The translations under genes were made by a program, and so were the position numbers. A stretch of DNA of 64,000 bases. It comes from Carboxylicivirga caseinilyticus. Its GTDB lineage: Bacteria; Bacteroidota; Bacteroidia; Bacteroidales; Marinilabiliaceae. Below are positions 45,911 to 55,687 of this stretch, piece by piece; within the stretch, counting starts at the first letter, position 1; each line of letters starts with the position of its first letter. The stretch covers positions 108,506 through 172,505 of the forward strand of contig JAFMVE010000007.1 in NCBI GenBank assembly GCA_025499705.1, given 5' to 3'. The notes under the pieces are model-generated. The model was given only the letters and a program-made list of their open reading frames with translations, had not been told where the DNA came from and did not search any database.

Positions 45911-47887
45911 ATCGTCGTCTTTTTTAACCTTAAACTCAATTCTGCGATTGATTTCGTGAGCAACCCGTTTATTGCTGCTACCTTTTATTCGGTTAATATT
46001 AACCTCGGTCAACTCAGTTCCTTCAGTTAAAAAATCATATTTTTCAGCTAGTTTTGCATCTACTTTAACTGGTTGACTATCGCCTAATCCTTTAGCCGAC
46101 AAACGTTGTGTTTTAACACCTTTAGACAGCAAGTAGTTCATGACAGCTTCAGCTCTTTTCTGACTTAAAACAATCGATTCTGTTTCGTCACCCTCACCCG
46201 AAGCATGAGCTGCAATATCCAGAACAATATTCTGATTCATATCCAAAATAGCAACCAACCTGTCAAGTTCCTGTTTTGAATCATTGTTCAATTCATATTT
46301 ACCATTCTGGAAGTAGATATTTTGAAAAACAATGGCATCTTCCATTGGCATCATTGGCACTTCAAATTCAAATTCCTTATTATCGCTTAAACCTACTGTT
46401 GTAAACTTATACTTATAATTAAAGAATCCTTTTGAAGCCACCATAAAAACATAATCAGTTTGCTTTTTTAACTGAAGACCAAACGATCCGTCTTCCTTTA
46501 CATTTAGCTTTATATTGGTGCCATCTGTTCCTATTAATCGCACATAAGCATTGCCAATAGGTGTTTCCTCCTTCTGATCAAACACCTTACCTCTCATACT
46601 AAATTCCAGCTTTGGAAGAATAAACGAATAGATGTTATCCACACCTTTTGAGCTTCCTCTTGATGAACTGAATAATCCTTCTTCTTCCATCCCTTTGAAG
46701 ATAATACTAAAATCATCGCTCTCACTGTTAATCGGGCGACCAAGATTTGTTACCTTGTAATAGCCTTCTTCTTCATCAAAGACAGCACGATAAATATCCA
46801 GTCCTCCATATCCAACATGACCGTTGGAAGCAAAATAAAGGGTGCCATCATTTCTTACATAAGGATATAATTCATCACCTGGCGTATTTATAACATTACC
46901 CAGATTAACAGGTTCTTCCCATCCGCTTTCACCACCTTTTTGAGCTTTCCAGAGGTCTTTACCACCTTCTCCACCCGGCATATCACTAACAAAATAAATG
47001 GTTGAACCATCAGGTGATACAGCCGGATGAGCCACTAATATACTATCACCTCCAATGGTTATTTGTGTTGGCTCTCCCCACTTACCTCCCGAACGACTCA
47101 CTTCAAACATCTGAGCAGTCAAAGGCTCTTCATTGTTATATGGGCAGCGTGTAAAATACATGGTCTTTCCATCTGAGGACATGGTTCCTGCACCTTCATC
47201 AAATTCGGTATTGATAGTTTCGTCAAGAGGTTCGGGATCAGTCCATTTACCTTTTGCATCGATACGTGCCATATAAATATTAGAGGCTCCCTGACCAGTT
47301 ATGCGGTTTCTCTTTCTCGACTTCTTCTCAGTACGCATTGATGAAAAATACACCTGATCATACTCGGTACTGGCATAACAAGGTGAGAAATCACTAAAAC
47401 GAGTATTGCTTAAGCCTTTAACTTTCTCAACCTGATACCTGGTTTTAATCGAATCAGATTGAATCAACCGAATCGAAGCCTGACCATTCTGAGCTCTTTT
47501 GTCAAGAGCCTTTTTATCCAGATAACTTTTATAGGCTTTTTCTGCCTCATCAACTTTACCTGATGCCAGGTAACATTGAGCCAAATACAATTCAGCTTCT
47601 ATGTTTTCGTATTTATATCTTACACTTTTACTGTAGCTACTGGCTGCTTTACTGTATTTATTGGTATTTCTATAACATTCGCCCAGATAAAACGAAATTT
47701 CGCCCTTTGTATACCTGTTTTTTTCTTTTCGGTAAGCTTTTTTGAATTGTTTAACAGCCCTGTCATATTCACCAATTAAATATGCTTTATTGGCATTTCC
47801 CATTTTCTTACCTCCCGAGCAGGAAAATAAAAGAAAAAGAATCAAAATGAAAGAAATATTTCGGTAAGTATTCGACAAAAAGGGCAT
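45902..47887 (-). CDS. porE: PorE-like T9SS-associated OmpA-family lipoprotein
   Basis: The 661-residue protein starts at the ATG at 47887 (a TTG three codons earlier is less likely). A lipoprotein signal ends at Cys23 (LLFSC). The domain order is TPR repeats (about 30-140), a WD40/PD40 propeller (about 160-440; MSSDGKTMYFTRC, VSPDGSTIYFVSD), a carboxypeptidase-regulatory-like domain (about 445-525) and an OmpA peptidoglycan-binding domain (about 530-661; NIYFQNGKYELN). This matches PG1058/PorE of Porphyromonas gingivalis in order and size. PorE is needed for T9SS and tethers it to peptidoglycan. It lies in the same direction as porU and porV, separated by ispF and a thioredoxin gene, which supports the call. 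General OmpA/PD40 proteins are the alternative. Confidence 0.78.
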   Translation of the reverse strand: MPFLSNTYRNISFILILFLLFSCSGGKKMGNANKAYLIGEYDRAVKQFKKAYRKEKNRYTKGEISFYLGECYRNTNKYSKAASSYSKSVRYKYENIEAELYLAQCYLASGKVDEAEKAYKSYLDKKALDKRAQNGQASIRLIQSDSIKTRYQVEKVKGLSNTRFSDFSPCYASTEYDQVYFSSMRTEKKSRKRNRITGQGASNIYMARIDAKGKWTDPEPLDETINTEFDEGAGTMSSDGKTMYFTRCPYNNEEPLTAQMFEVSRSGGKWGEPTQITIGGDSILVAHPAVSPDGSTIYFVSDMPGGEGGKDLWKAQKGGESGWEEPVNLGNVINTPGDELYPYVRNDGTLYFASNGHVGYGGLDIYRAVFDEEEGYYKVTNLGRPINSESDDFSIIFKGMEEEGLFSSSRGSSKGVDNIYSFILPKLEFSMRGKVFDQKEETPIGNAYVRLIGTDGTNIKLNVKEDGSFGLQLKKQTDYVFMVASKGFFNYKYKFTTVGLSDNKEFEFEVPMMPMEDAIVFQNIYFQNGKYELNNDSKQELDRLVAILDMNQNIVLDIAAHASGEGDETESIVLSQKRAEAVMNYLLSKGVKTQRLSAKGLGDSQPVKVDAKLAEKYDFLTEGTELTEVNINRIKGSSNKRVAHEINRRIEFKVKKDDDSE

Positions 47888-47911
47888 TAACTCCAATGTT
47901 TAATAAAAACT

Positions 47912-47919
47912 CAAAAATA
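47912..47919 (-). promoter_or_regulatory. Candidate -7 box for the porE-like gene
   Basis: The minus strand reads TATTTTTG, matching TAnnTTTG, 25 bp before the chosen ATG. No clear -33 element was found. It would allow porE expression apart from the upstream cluster. Confidence 0.3.
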
Positions 47920-47984
47920 AACAATTATTATAAAGGAGAAAACGACTCCCTGTTTGAATTATTGCCTGTCTTAGGTAGGTTATT

Positions 47985-48293
47985 CTAAAATAACAGCTGA
48001 TAAGGGCGGGCAATGGCTTCATCAATTTGTCCTAAGCCAATATTTCTGCTAAAACGATAGTACTCTTTACCCTGAAAATAAACCAAAACAGTAGGAACTG
48101 CAAACACCTGAAAGTTGGCTGCCAATTCAGGCTGCTCCACTGTGTTTACATAAGAAAATTCGCACTTAGGATACTTTTCAGCTATTAATTCCTTCACTTT
48201 TGGTTTAAGCACCTTACATACATTACATGCATCGTGCGAAAAATAAAGTACAATCGCATCTTTATCCTGAACTAATTTTTCTACTTCATTCAT
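47985..48293 (-). CDS. Thioredoxin-family protein
   Basis: The 102-residue protein is a short thioredoxin fold with an atypical CxxC site (Cys23-Asn-Val-Cys26, in SHDACNVCK) and the cis-proline segment VFAVPTVLVYF. There is no signal peptide, so it is cytoplasmic. It could reduce disulfides or act as a bacterioredoxin-like partner. It starts 3 bp after the ispF stop, so the two are translationally linked; its target is unknown. Size and motif support the family call. Confidence 0.88.
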   Translation of the reverse strand: MNEVEKLVQDKDAIVLYFSHDACNVCKVLKPKVKELIAEKYPKCEFSYVNTVEQPELAANFQVFAVPTVLVYFQGKEYYRFSRNIGLGQIDEAIARPYQLLF

Positions 48294-48296
48294 AAC

Positions 48297-48776
48297 TTAT
48301 TGTTTTGAAATCAAAACCGTAGCATAAGCCGCTATTCCATCTTCTGTTCCTACAAAACCAAGTTTTTCAGTTGTTGTTGCTTTTATTGCAATATCTTCTA
48401 TATCAATCGACATGGTTTCGGCCAAAACCTTTTGCATCGTTGGAATATGATCTTTTAACTTAGGTGTTTGCAATGCAATGGTTGAATCAATATTACCAAT
48501 TGAAAAACCTTTTTCTTCAATCAATTCAACAGTCTTTTTCATTAGAATCTTACTGTCTATTCCTTTTAAAGAAGGATCATTATCAGGAAAATGATAACCA
48601 ATATCTCTCATATTAGCAGCACCTAATAAAGCATCACAGATGGCATGTATTAAAACATCACCATCTGAATGACCTATACTTCCTTTAATATGATCGATTT
48701 TAATACCGCCTATCCATAGTTCCTCGTCTTCTCCAAGCTTATGTACATCGTATCCAAAGCCTACCCGTATCTTCAT
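48297..48776 (-). CDS. ispF: 2-C-methyl-D-erythritol 2,4-cyclodiphosphate synthase
   Basis: The 159-residue enzyme makes MEcPP in the non-mevalonate isoprenoid pathway. The metal-binding residues Asp10 and His12 are in GFGYDVHKLG, and the GHSDGDVLIHAICDALLGA and IGYHFPDNDP strings are hallmarks. The C-terminal KATTTEKLGFVGTEDGIAA is also typical. The length is normal. It starts 9 bp after porV and ends 3 bp before the thioredoxin gene, so it lies in the same operon as the secretion gene although its job is unrelated. Confidence 0.97.
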   Translation of the reverse strand: MKIRVGFGYDVHKLGEDEELWIGGIKIDHIKGSIGHSDGDVLIHAICDALLGAANMRDIGYHFPDNDPSLKGIDSKILMKKTVELIEEKGFSIGNIDSTIALQTPKLKDHIPTMQKVLAETMSIDIEDIAIKATTTEKLGFVGTEDGIAAYATVLISKQ

Positions 48777-48785
48777 AATCCAGTC

Positions 48786-49916
48786 TTAACGTTTTCTCTT
48801 TCCACCAGCCATTTCACTCAAATCGAATGAAAGAGAGAAACGCATGGTATTTGCAAGTGGATTATTTGCAACCATAGGAATGATATAAGACGCATCAAGT
48901 TGAAACATATTAAATCTTAAAGCTGCACCAGCAGAAGCATACTTTCTGTTTCCCTGACTTTCGTGCTCATGGAAATAACCGGCACGCAAAGCAAATTGTT
49001 TATCATACCAATATTCAGCACCCAATGAAAATGTCAACTCCTGCACTTCACCAGACATTCCATCCGGATGATCACCAAAAGATTTAAATATAGCTGCAGG
49101 TACTGATAAATTTTCTACATCTTCAGTATCATCCTGATTTAACTGCGCTGAAGGCACTAATAATTTATTCACATCAAAAGCGAATGAGATAGAGTTGTAC
49201 TTATCCATTTCCATTTCATAACCAACACCTATTCGTAAGTTGGCCGGGATAAACTCTTTATTAACACCATCATAACTAATTTTAGATCCCATATTAGAGA
49301 TATTCATACCGGCTGTAAAAGCGGCATCATTACGATTCACCTTCAACGGTGTACGAAAATAAAAAGCCACATCAGCTCCAAAAGCATTACCAGCCTGTAA
49401 ATCTTCAGCAGTACCACTGGTTAAATCAGATCGTATATAACGAAAGGCCACAGCACCAGAAAATTTTTCTGATAAAACTCTTGAATAAGCAGCATCTAAT
49501 GCAAACTCGTTAGGATTACCAGTATAGGTTGCAACTCCATCTGCTCCGGTAAAAGTAATTTGTCCAAGAGAGAAATAACGCAACGATGCACTTACTGTTT
49601 GCATCTTATCAATGCGATAATGATATGTCAGATATGACATATTAATATCGTTTACCAAAGCCCTCAACCACGGTGTGAATGAAATAGATACACCCATACT
49701 ACTTTCAATAAAAGCATATTTTGCCGGGTTAAGATACTGCGAGTTCATGTCAGGCGAAGAAGCTACACCGGCATCTCCCATACCTCCTGATCGAGATTCA
49801 GGATTGATATTTAAAAAAGGAACAGCCGTTTGTATAGAGGTTTGCGCCTTAATGAATATAAAGTTTAAAGACAGGATGAAAATTACTGAACCGATCTTTA
49901 ATAAATTTTTCTTCAT
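48786..49916 (-). CDS. porV: T9SS outer-membrane protein PorV (LptO)
   Basis: The 376-residue FadL-like beta barrel has a signal peptide (MKKNLLKIGSVIFILSLNFIFIKAQ) and the PorV/PorQ signature near its start (NPESRSGGMGDAGVASSPD, NPAKYAF). It ends with an outer-membrane strand before a basic tail. PorV picks up T9SS cargo from the translocon through the C-terminal signal and delivers it to the PorU sortase. It lies 87 bp after porU on the same strand, the usual arrangement, which favours PorV over PorQ or PorP. Confidence 0.93.
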   Translation of the reverse strand: MKKNLLKIGSVIFILSLNFIFIKAQTSIQTAVPFLNINPESRSGGMGDAGVASSPDMNSQYLNPAKYAFIESSMGVSISFTPWLRALVNDINMSYLTYHYRIDKMQTVSASLRYFSLGQITFTGADGVATYTGNPNEFALDAAYSRVLSEKFSGAVAFRYIRSDLTSGTAEDLQAGNAFGADVAFYFRTPLKVNRNDAAFTAGMNISNMGSKISYDGVNKEFIPANLRIGVGYEMEMDKYNSISFAFDVNKLLVPSAQLNQDDTEDVENLSVPAAIFKSFGDHPDGMSGEVQELTFSLGAEYWYDKQFALRAGYFHEHESQGNRKYASAGAALRFNMFQLDASYIIPMVANNPLANTMRFSLSFDLSEMAGGKRKR

Positions 49917-49944
49917 ACTAATTCTATTAACTATTTTGAAAGTT

Positions 49945-49952
49945 CAAATTTA
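49945..49952 (-). promoter_or_regulatory. Candidate -7 box for the porV-ispF-thioredoxin unit
   Basis: The minus strand reads TAAATTTG, matching TAnnTTTG, 29 bp before porV. A TTTG lies upstream but only 13 bp away, shorter than usual. Confidence 0.3.
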
Positions 49953-50003
49953 CATCAGTTTTCCCCAAAGTGATATAGATGAAACTGTAAAATTTGATAA
50001 TTA

Positions 50004-53000
50004 TTATTCAACTACTAATATTTTTTTGGAAAATACGCCTGTTTGGCCTTCGTCTCCGACAAACTCACATCGCAAAATATAAAGGCCTTTAGGTACAAAT
50101 GACGGAAGCTGATAATCGAATGGCGATACAGCTCCTCCAACAGATGAAACCTGTTGTTCTGTTAAATCAATTAAACGACCACTTAAATCAAACAATCGCA
50201 ATGTGGCATCCAACATCGAATTTGGAGCATCATGATCAAACGAAATTTTGATTGTTTCGCCTGACATAACCGGATTTGGATACAGCATTGTATTATTTAC
50301 TTTTAATTCTCCGCTCAACTCAACAACAAACTCTATTTCAATTGAAGTAGAATTATTCAAATTATCCCATGCTTTGAGTTCCAGCTTATGCCTTCCTGTT
50401 TCCATTTCACTCAACTGATAAGATAAAGTTCCTCTTTGATAATCATTATTATTTGAATTATAATACTCGTTTAATACTGAAGAACTTGCTCTTTCATCAT
50501 CAATTGTCAGAGTTATATCATGCCCGATCCCTACTCCACTGGTATTAATTCCGCTCTGATCATAGAAGGTTGCGTACAATATGGGGCGGGTTCCGGTAAT
50601 ATCACCACTTTTAAAACCTTCGGTATTCAACCAAATTGTTATTTCCGGCCCTTCCTCATCATTAACCTGATTATCCGTTACTCCACCAACCATTATTTCG
50701 TTATTGGCTCCGAATGCCTCAACCTGATTAAAATCAGAACCATAAAAACTAACTCTCCCGTTTCCAACATGGTATCTGATATCCTTCGGTACCATAAATG
50801 ATACATTAAATGTGTCATTCTTCACATCTACGTCACCTTTGAAAATTCTGTTTTGATAAACCTCAAATTCAAAAGGCACTGTTCCTCCATTTCCCAATGT
50901 GGTTATTGTAACAGGTTTATCAAATACCTTTACTGTTACTGTTCCATCCTCAAACATATTTTCATTTCCTTCACCAATAACACCTTCTATTGAAATCAGA
51001 TCCAGAGCCTTCAGAGTATCCTGCTTGGCAGGATCCATTTCATCGTTAATTTTGTTGATTGAGATATTGTTTGTAGGATAATTCAATTGCAGTGCAGGAT
51101 CACCTAGTAAAGTGAAGTTTAATTTGTTGATCGTATTACCTGAGGCATTTTTTGTTGACTTTATTATATCCCCTAAACGTAACTTCTCTCCATTAGCATC
51201 TTTTTCAAAAATGTAATTGTAAAGATTTGTGTTAATATCAAAATTGGAACTCGACCAGGCAACCCTTGTTGTTGTCAAAAGGGCAATACCTCCACCATTA
51301 GGAGTCGTCAAAACAGCTTCCCCTGCAGTCCCATCCGTCATTGTCCAATCATCATATCTGCTAAATTCACAGGTAGCTGTAACAAATAAAGGTAACACAC
51401 TAAAATTAGACAAACTTTGTATAGCTGATTTATCCAGGATATTCTCATGAGCCAAGTACCTTTCTCCACCATGTCCTGTATAATTAAATATCAAAGTGCC
51501 TTGATTTAACGCTTCAGCTACAGCTTCATTCACCCCAGGATAACGATCACCTGATGATGTAGTCACCTTATCATATGCATCAAAATAGATTTTTGTCATG
51601 TCGAATCCCGGATGGGCAAGTTTAACTTTTTGCGTTAATAATTCAGCCTGTCTCATATGCAGATTATTATCACCATCATCTCCAACAAAAGTCAATGTTG
51701 ATTTCCAATTGGTAAACAACGGATCAAACATATATTTCTCTATTTTATCAACTACTATTTTAGCTTGTTGCACTGTATTAACAGGAAAACGACCGATTCC
51801 GATATCCAGCTTGTTATTCTGAATATATTCTCCTTCTGTTAAATCAAGTAATCCAAAAAAATCATCTGATGTATATGAATTGGAATAATTGATTGAGTTT
51901 TCCGACTGATAGGTCAATATAAAATTGGTATTATCTGAGTCTGTACTTCTATTATCATACGAACCATTACCAAATAGTAATAAATATTTAAATTTATTAT
52001 TATCCTTGTTATATAAATACCGCGCAAAATCCCTAATGGCACTTACATCTGGCTGCCCGGAAGAAAATTCATTATAAACCTGTTCAGGTTCAACAATTAA
52101 ACACTCTAAACCTGTTTTTTGATTATGAAGTTGAGCTAATCTTTTAGCCTGTTCTAAAAACAAAGGATGAGAAACAATTAACATTTCAGGTACCGTTTCT
52201 CCATGCAAATCCTGATTTTCTATTTCTTCTACGTAAGTAGGTTGCGAAAAATCAGCAGTAGGATCAAAAACAACAAACTCTTTAATATATCCAGTTGATG
52301 TTGTAAATCCGCGTTTGGAACCATAATCTTTTAATTCTAATTGAACTGGTGAGAGATGATTACTAACATCCCACAATATGGATGAACTATTAGTATTAGC
52401 AATATAGAATCTGGTAATATTACCGTTTCCAACCACATCTTTATTTCTAAACTCCAGTTGATCTTCAAGAACCAAAGTTTCATTCGCATTTAAACTATAA
52501 TAATTAAGGTAACCATAAGCTCCACTTGCCGTCGTATTATACTGTAATAGCAATGATACATCTTTGCTATCGCTATAAAATGAAGACTGCCCTATTGCTT
52601 CCTGAGCCACACTTCCAGTAGAAGTACCGTAAACAACCGAAGGAATTGAAATAGTTTGCAGAGCAGATTCTGATCCATTCACGAACGTTTGAACACTCGA
52701 ACTTAAATTGGAATGTCCAACAAAACTTGTCATTAGTTTAATTGGCTTATCTAAATTAAGATTAGGAAAAGTAAAATCGTACTGCTGTTGATCACCGGCT
52801 AAAATTCTTTCGCCATACCAGGTTCTTCCTGATTTTACCATATTAATTAATTCCAACTCAAAAAAAGTATAACTATCATACTCGCTGGTTTCAGTTGTAT
52901 AGGTTTCGTATGATTCAGAAGAAGTTTGTACCATTTTACCTTCTCCAACATCTTCCGTTAAGAAATAATATGCTTCATCCGAATAATCATGAATTTGATG

Positions 53001-53768
53001 AAGAAACATATCACGCTGAGAATTATATGTCCATTTTACAGGTCCTTGAGCATAAAAATAAATCGCATTATTGTAATGCATTATCGCATTCTCCTGCAAG
53101 TCATCCAATCGAGCTGTGCCGTTAAGTTTTGGTAACATATTTCCACCATTACCAAAAACCTTAACATTTTGTCCATTACCAAAGCCCCATGAAGTTAAAA
53201 CAGAATACGGAATTTTATAAACGCCCGATTCGCTAATCGAAACTTTAACCCATTTACCTGAACCTAATACCGAATTAGAGGCTGTTTTAGCATTAAGTTC
53301 TGATTTCAAGTTTTCATTTAAAGAATCTCCTTCAGGAAGCATTACTTCTACTTGAAACCTTGAAACCTTATTAAAAGTCATCAATTGTTCGTTATAGACA
53401 ATAGGTATTATTGTTAATTCAAGATAATTTTGCTTTCTGATTGTAACAATATGCTTTTGTATGGTTGTTAAAGATTGTGGGTTGATTTTATCCAAAACAC
53501 TAACTTCAAATGCATTTAATGAAGATGATTCTATTGACTTATATTTAATATCAATATTATCTATCGAAATATTTGATTGAATTGGGTATTGTAACAATAG
53601 TAGTGGTAATCCTTCCTCTGATTGTCCCGATTGATTATCAAAGCTCAAATATGGTTGATATTCATTACAGATATTCCATTTGATATCAATAGATTCTTTA
53701 AATGATTGAGCATTTAATCCAACCAGGACAAACAAACTAATAAAGCTTAATATGATTTTTTTATTCAT
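50004..53768 (-). CDS. porU: T9SS C25-family sortase PorU
   Basis: The 1254-residue protein starts at the ATG at 53768, preceded by AAGAG, rather than a TTG eight codons upstream. It has a signal peptide (MNKKIILSFISLFVLVGLNAQ), an N-terminal beta-rich region (about 25-500) and a gingipain-type C25 peptidase domain (about 530-900). The catalytic pair is His766 in YTGHGGE and Cys800 in VTATCEFS. Further beta domains follow, then a C-terminal T9SS-type signal (YPNPVMSGETIKI and KKILVVE). PorU removes C-terminal signals from cargo and links it to lipopolysaccharide. Position next to porV and opposite gldJ fits the well-known order. Confidence 0.94.
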   Translation of the reverse strand: MNKKIILSFISLFVLVGLNAQSFKESIDIKWNICNEYQPYLSFDNQSGQSEEGLPLLLLQYPIQSNISIDNIDIKYKSIESSSLNAFEVSVLDKINPQSLTTIQKHIVTIRKQNYLELTIIPIVYNEQLMTFNKVSRFQVEVMLPEGDSLNENLKSELNAKTASNSVLGSGKWVKVSISESGVYKIPYSVLTSWGFGNGQNVKVFGNGGNMLPKLNGTARLDDLQENAIMHYNNAIYFYAQGPVKWTYNSQRDMFLHQIHDYSDEAYYFLTEDVGEGKMVQTSSESYETYTTETSEYDSYTFFELELINMVKSGRTWYGERILAGDQQQYDFTFPNLNLDKPIKLMTSFVGHSNLSSSVQTFVNGSESALQTISIPSVVYGTSTGSVAQEAIGQSSFYSDSKDVSLLLQYNTTASGAYGYLNYYSLNANETLVLEDQLEFRNKDVVGNGNITRFYIANTNSSSILWDVSNHLSPVQLELKDYGSKRGFTTSTGYIKEFVVFDPTADFSQPTYVEEIENQDLHGETVPEMLIVSHPLFLEQAKRLAQLHNQKTGLECLIVEPEQVYNEFSSGQPDVSAIRDFARYLYNKDNNKFKYLLLFGNGSYDNRSTDSDNTNFILTYQSENSINYSNSYTSDDFFGLLDLTEGEYIQNNKLDIGIGRFPVNTVQQAKIVVDKIEKYMFDPLFTNWKSTLTFVGDDGDNNLHMRQAELLTQKVKLAHPGFDMTKIYFDAYDKVTTSSGDRYPGVNEAVAEALNQGTLIFNYTGHGGERYLAHENILDKSAIQSLSNFSVLPLFVTATCEFSRYDDWTMTDGTAGEAVLTTPNGGGIALLTTTRVAWSSSNFDINTNLYNYIFEKDANGEKLRLGDIIKSTKNASGNTINKLNFTLLGDPALQLNYPTNNISINKINDEMDPAKQDTLKALDLISIEGVIGEGNENMFEDGTVTVKVFDKPVTITTLGNGGTVPFEFEVYQNRIFKGDVDVKNDTFNVSFMVPKDIRYHVGNGRVSFYGSDFNQVEAFGANNEIMVGGVTDNQVNDEEGPEITIWLNTEGFKSGDITGTRPILYATFYDQSGINTSGVGIGHDITLTIDDERASSSVLNEYYNSNNNDYQRGTLSYQLSEMETGRHKLELKAWDNLNNSTSIEIEFVVELSGELKVNNTMLYPNPVMSGETIKISFDHDAPNSMLDATLRLFDLSGRLIDLTEQQVSSVGGAVSPFDYQLPSFVPKGLYILRCEFVGDEGQTGVFSKKILVVE

Positions 53769-53879
53769 TCTCTTGTCAACTACGTAATACAAACGTTACT
53801 AAAGCATTAAAAGTTTATCCTTGCATCCTCCGAACACAATACAAACCTGCTATTTTCATCATCTTTTTAATAAAAGACA

Positions 53880-53887
53880 CAAAAATA
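53880..53887 (-). promoter_or_regulatory. Candidate -7 box for porU
   Basis: The minus strand reads TATTTTTG, matching TAnnTTTG, giving a leader of about 105 nt. No clear -33 element was found. Confidence 0.3.
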
Positions 53888-54002
53888 AATCTTTCAGCAT
53901 AAGATTTTCCTATATTTAACGTTTAGAGTAAAGAAAAATTGCTCTTAGTTATATTGTGAACAAAAAAATAACACTAAACCTTCGTTTGGTATAACCTTTT
54001 TT

Positions 54003-54010
54003 TATTTTTG
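54003..54010 (+). promoter_or_regulatory. Candidate promoter of gldJ
   Basis: TATTTTTG matches TAnnTTTG. A TTTG lies at 53985-53988, 14 bp upstream, a little closer than usual. The leader would be about 78 nt. Confidence 0.4.
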
Positions 54011-54094
54011 CAGTATAACAACGTCAATTGAACTTTACTTTTAGTTTATTTGATTCATAAAAACGTGAATAATAGAATACAATACTATAAAGCT

Positions 54095-55591
54095 ATGAGG
54101 ATTAAAAACGGAATTATTCTGGCTGTTTTTGCTTTAAGTATGATAGGTTTCTCATCATGCAAAGGTGGTAAAGGCAACCAAAGTGTTTCATCTGCTACAG
54201 GATGGGAATACAATACTCCTGATAACGGTGGATTTGAATACAAATCTGGTTATGAGCAAGAAACAGGACCAGGTCTTGTATTTATTGAAGGTGGTACCTT
54301 CATCATGGGTCGTGTAGAACAGGATGTTCTTTACGAATGGAATAATTCTCCACGTAGAGTAACCGTTCCTTCATTTTACATGGATGAAACTGAAGTAAAA
54401 AACGTTGATTACCGTGAATATCTATTCTGGGTCAACCGAGTATATGTTGATTACCCTGAAGTTTACAGAAAGGCATTGCCTGATACATTGGTATGGCGTC
54501 GTCCAATGGCTTACAATGAGCCAATGGTTGAAAACTACCTTCGCCACCCAGCCTATTCTGAATATCCAGTAGTTGGCGTAAACCACACTCAGGCACAGGA
54601 TTATTGTAAATGGCGTACTGACCGTGTCAACGAAATGATTTTGGTTAACGAAGGAATTCTTGAATTTGATGTTAACCAACAAAACGAAAACGTATTTGAT
54701 ACAGAAGCATACTTGTATGGACAATATGAAGGTATCCAGGGTAAGAGACCAATGGAAGACCTTAATCCAAATAACGAAAGCCGTCGTGTAAGATGGGATG
54801 ATGGTTTACTTTTACCAAAATATCGCCTCCCAACCGAAGCTGAGTGGGAATATGCTGCCCTAGGTTTAATCGGTAACTCATATGACGAAAGAATGACAAA
54901 CCGTCGTATTTATCCTTGGGATGGTCACATTTTACGTAATGCTGACAAGAAAGAACGCGGTAAGATGATGGCTAACTTCGTTAGAGGAACTGGTGATATG
55001 ATGGGTATGGCTGGTGACTTAAATGACGCTGGTGACATTACCGTTGATGTTCATTCATATTATCCTAACGATTACGGATTGTACTGTATGGCAGGTAATG
55101 TTAACGAATGGGTAGCTGACGTTTATCGTCCATTATCATTCGAAGACATGGATGAATTCAGCCCATATCGTGGTAATATTTTCCAACAAAAAGTATTAGA
55201 CGAAGAAGGTTTCATTGTTGAAAAAGACAGTCTGGGACATATCCGCTACAGAAACGAAACGGATAAAGACATAATGAACCGTAAAAATTATCGTACTGCT
55301 GATAACCGCAATTACGATGATGGAGATGCTGTAACAAACATCACTGAAGGTTCATCTTGGGTTGATTCACAATCAGGTACAGGTAATATGTACTCAGGAG
55401 CACCAAACAGTAGCCTAGGTAGCTTGGTAAGCGACCGTTCAAGAGTTTACAAAGGTGGAGGTTGGAGAGACCGTGCCTACTGGTTAAGCCCTGGTGCCCG
55501 TCGTTATCTGGACGAACGTGAAAGTCGTGATGACTTAGGTTTCCGTTGTGCTATGACTCGTGTAGGTAGTCCGGTAAAAGGAAAACAATAA
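54095..55591 (+). CDS. gldJ: GldJ-type SUMF1-fold lipoprotein of the T9SS
   Basis: The 498-residue protein starts at the ATG at 54095 rather than an upstream TTG and has a lipoprotein signal (MRIKNGIILAVFALSMIGFSSC, Cys22). The SUMF1/formylglycine-generating fold is clear (FIEGGTFIMGR, YRLPTEAEWEYAALG, CMAGNVNEWVADVYR, GGGWRDRAYWL, DLGFRCAMTR). Here it is structural, since the catalytic cysteines of the true enzyme are not evident. GldJ stabilises the GldK-type rings of the T9SS; GldK/PorK is a paralogue. The neighbourhood (divergent porU, downstream murF) is that of gldJ. Codons look more regular than in neighbours (many CGT), as expected of a highly expressed gene. Gliding itself cannot be claimed. 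Confidence 0.82.
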   Translation: MRIKNGIILAVFALSMIGFSSCKGGKGNQSVSSATGWEYNTPDNGGFEYKSGYEQETGPGLVFIEGGTFIMGRVEQDVLYEWNNSPRRVTVPSFYMDETEVKNVDYREYLFWVNRVYVDYPEVYRKALPDTLVWRRPMAYNEPMVENYLRHPAYSEYPVVGVNHTQAQDYCKWRTDRVNEMILVNEGILEFDVNQQNENVFDTEAYLYGQYEGIQGKRPMEDLNPNNESRRVRWDDGLLLPKYRLPTEAEWEYAALGLIGNSYDERMTNRRIYPWDGHILRNADKKERGKMMANFVRGTGDMMGMAGDLNDAGDITVDVHSYYPNDYGLYCMAGNVNEWVADVYRPLSFEDMDEFSPYRGNIFQQKVLDEEGFIVEKDSLGHIRYRNETDKDIMNRKNYRTADNRNYDDGDAVTNITEGSSWVDSQSGTGNMYSGAPNSSLGSLVSDRSRVYKGGGWRDRAYWLSPGARRYLDERESRDDLGFRCAMTRVGSPVKGKQ

Positions 55592-55620
55592 TAAAGAACC
55601 AGATAATTCCATAGATATAG

Positions 55621-55654
55621 GAGGTTGACTATTCAAGTCAGCCTCTTTTTTTTT
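55621..55654 (+). terminator. Intrinsic terminator after gldJ
   Basis: GAGGTTGACT (55621-55630) pairs with AGTCAGCCTC (55636-55645) with one G-U wobble and a 5-nt loop, followed by nine T (55646-55654). It separates gldJ from murF. Confidence 0.85.
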
Positions 55655-55687
55655 ATTTTCGCTATCGTTAAATTAACTTTTGAGATA

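Larger units (their letters stand above)
53769..54094. other. 326-bp divergent promoter region between porU and gldJ
   Basis: No gene is supported. The minus strand has TATTTTTG (53880-53887) for porU and the plus strand has TATTTTTG (54003-54010) for gldJ. The rest is AT-rich with no clear hairpin. Confidence 0.55.

Noticed and set aside
54095..55591. Formylglycine-generating sulfatase maturase
   Set aside because: The SUMF1 fold is present, but the neighbourhood is that of gldJ and no sulfatase is nearby.
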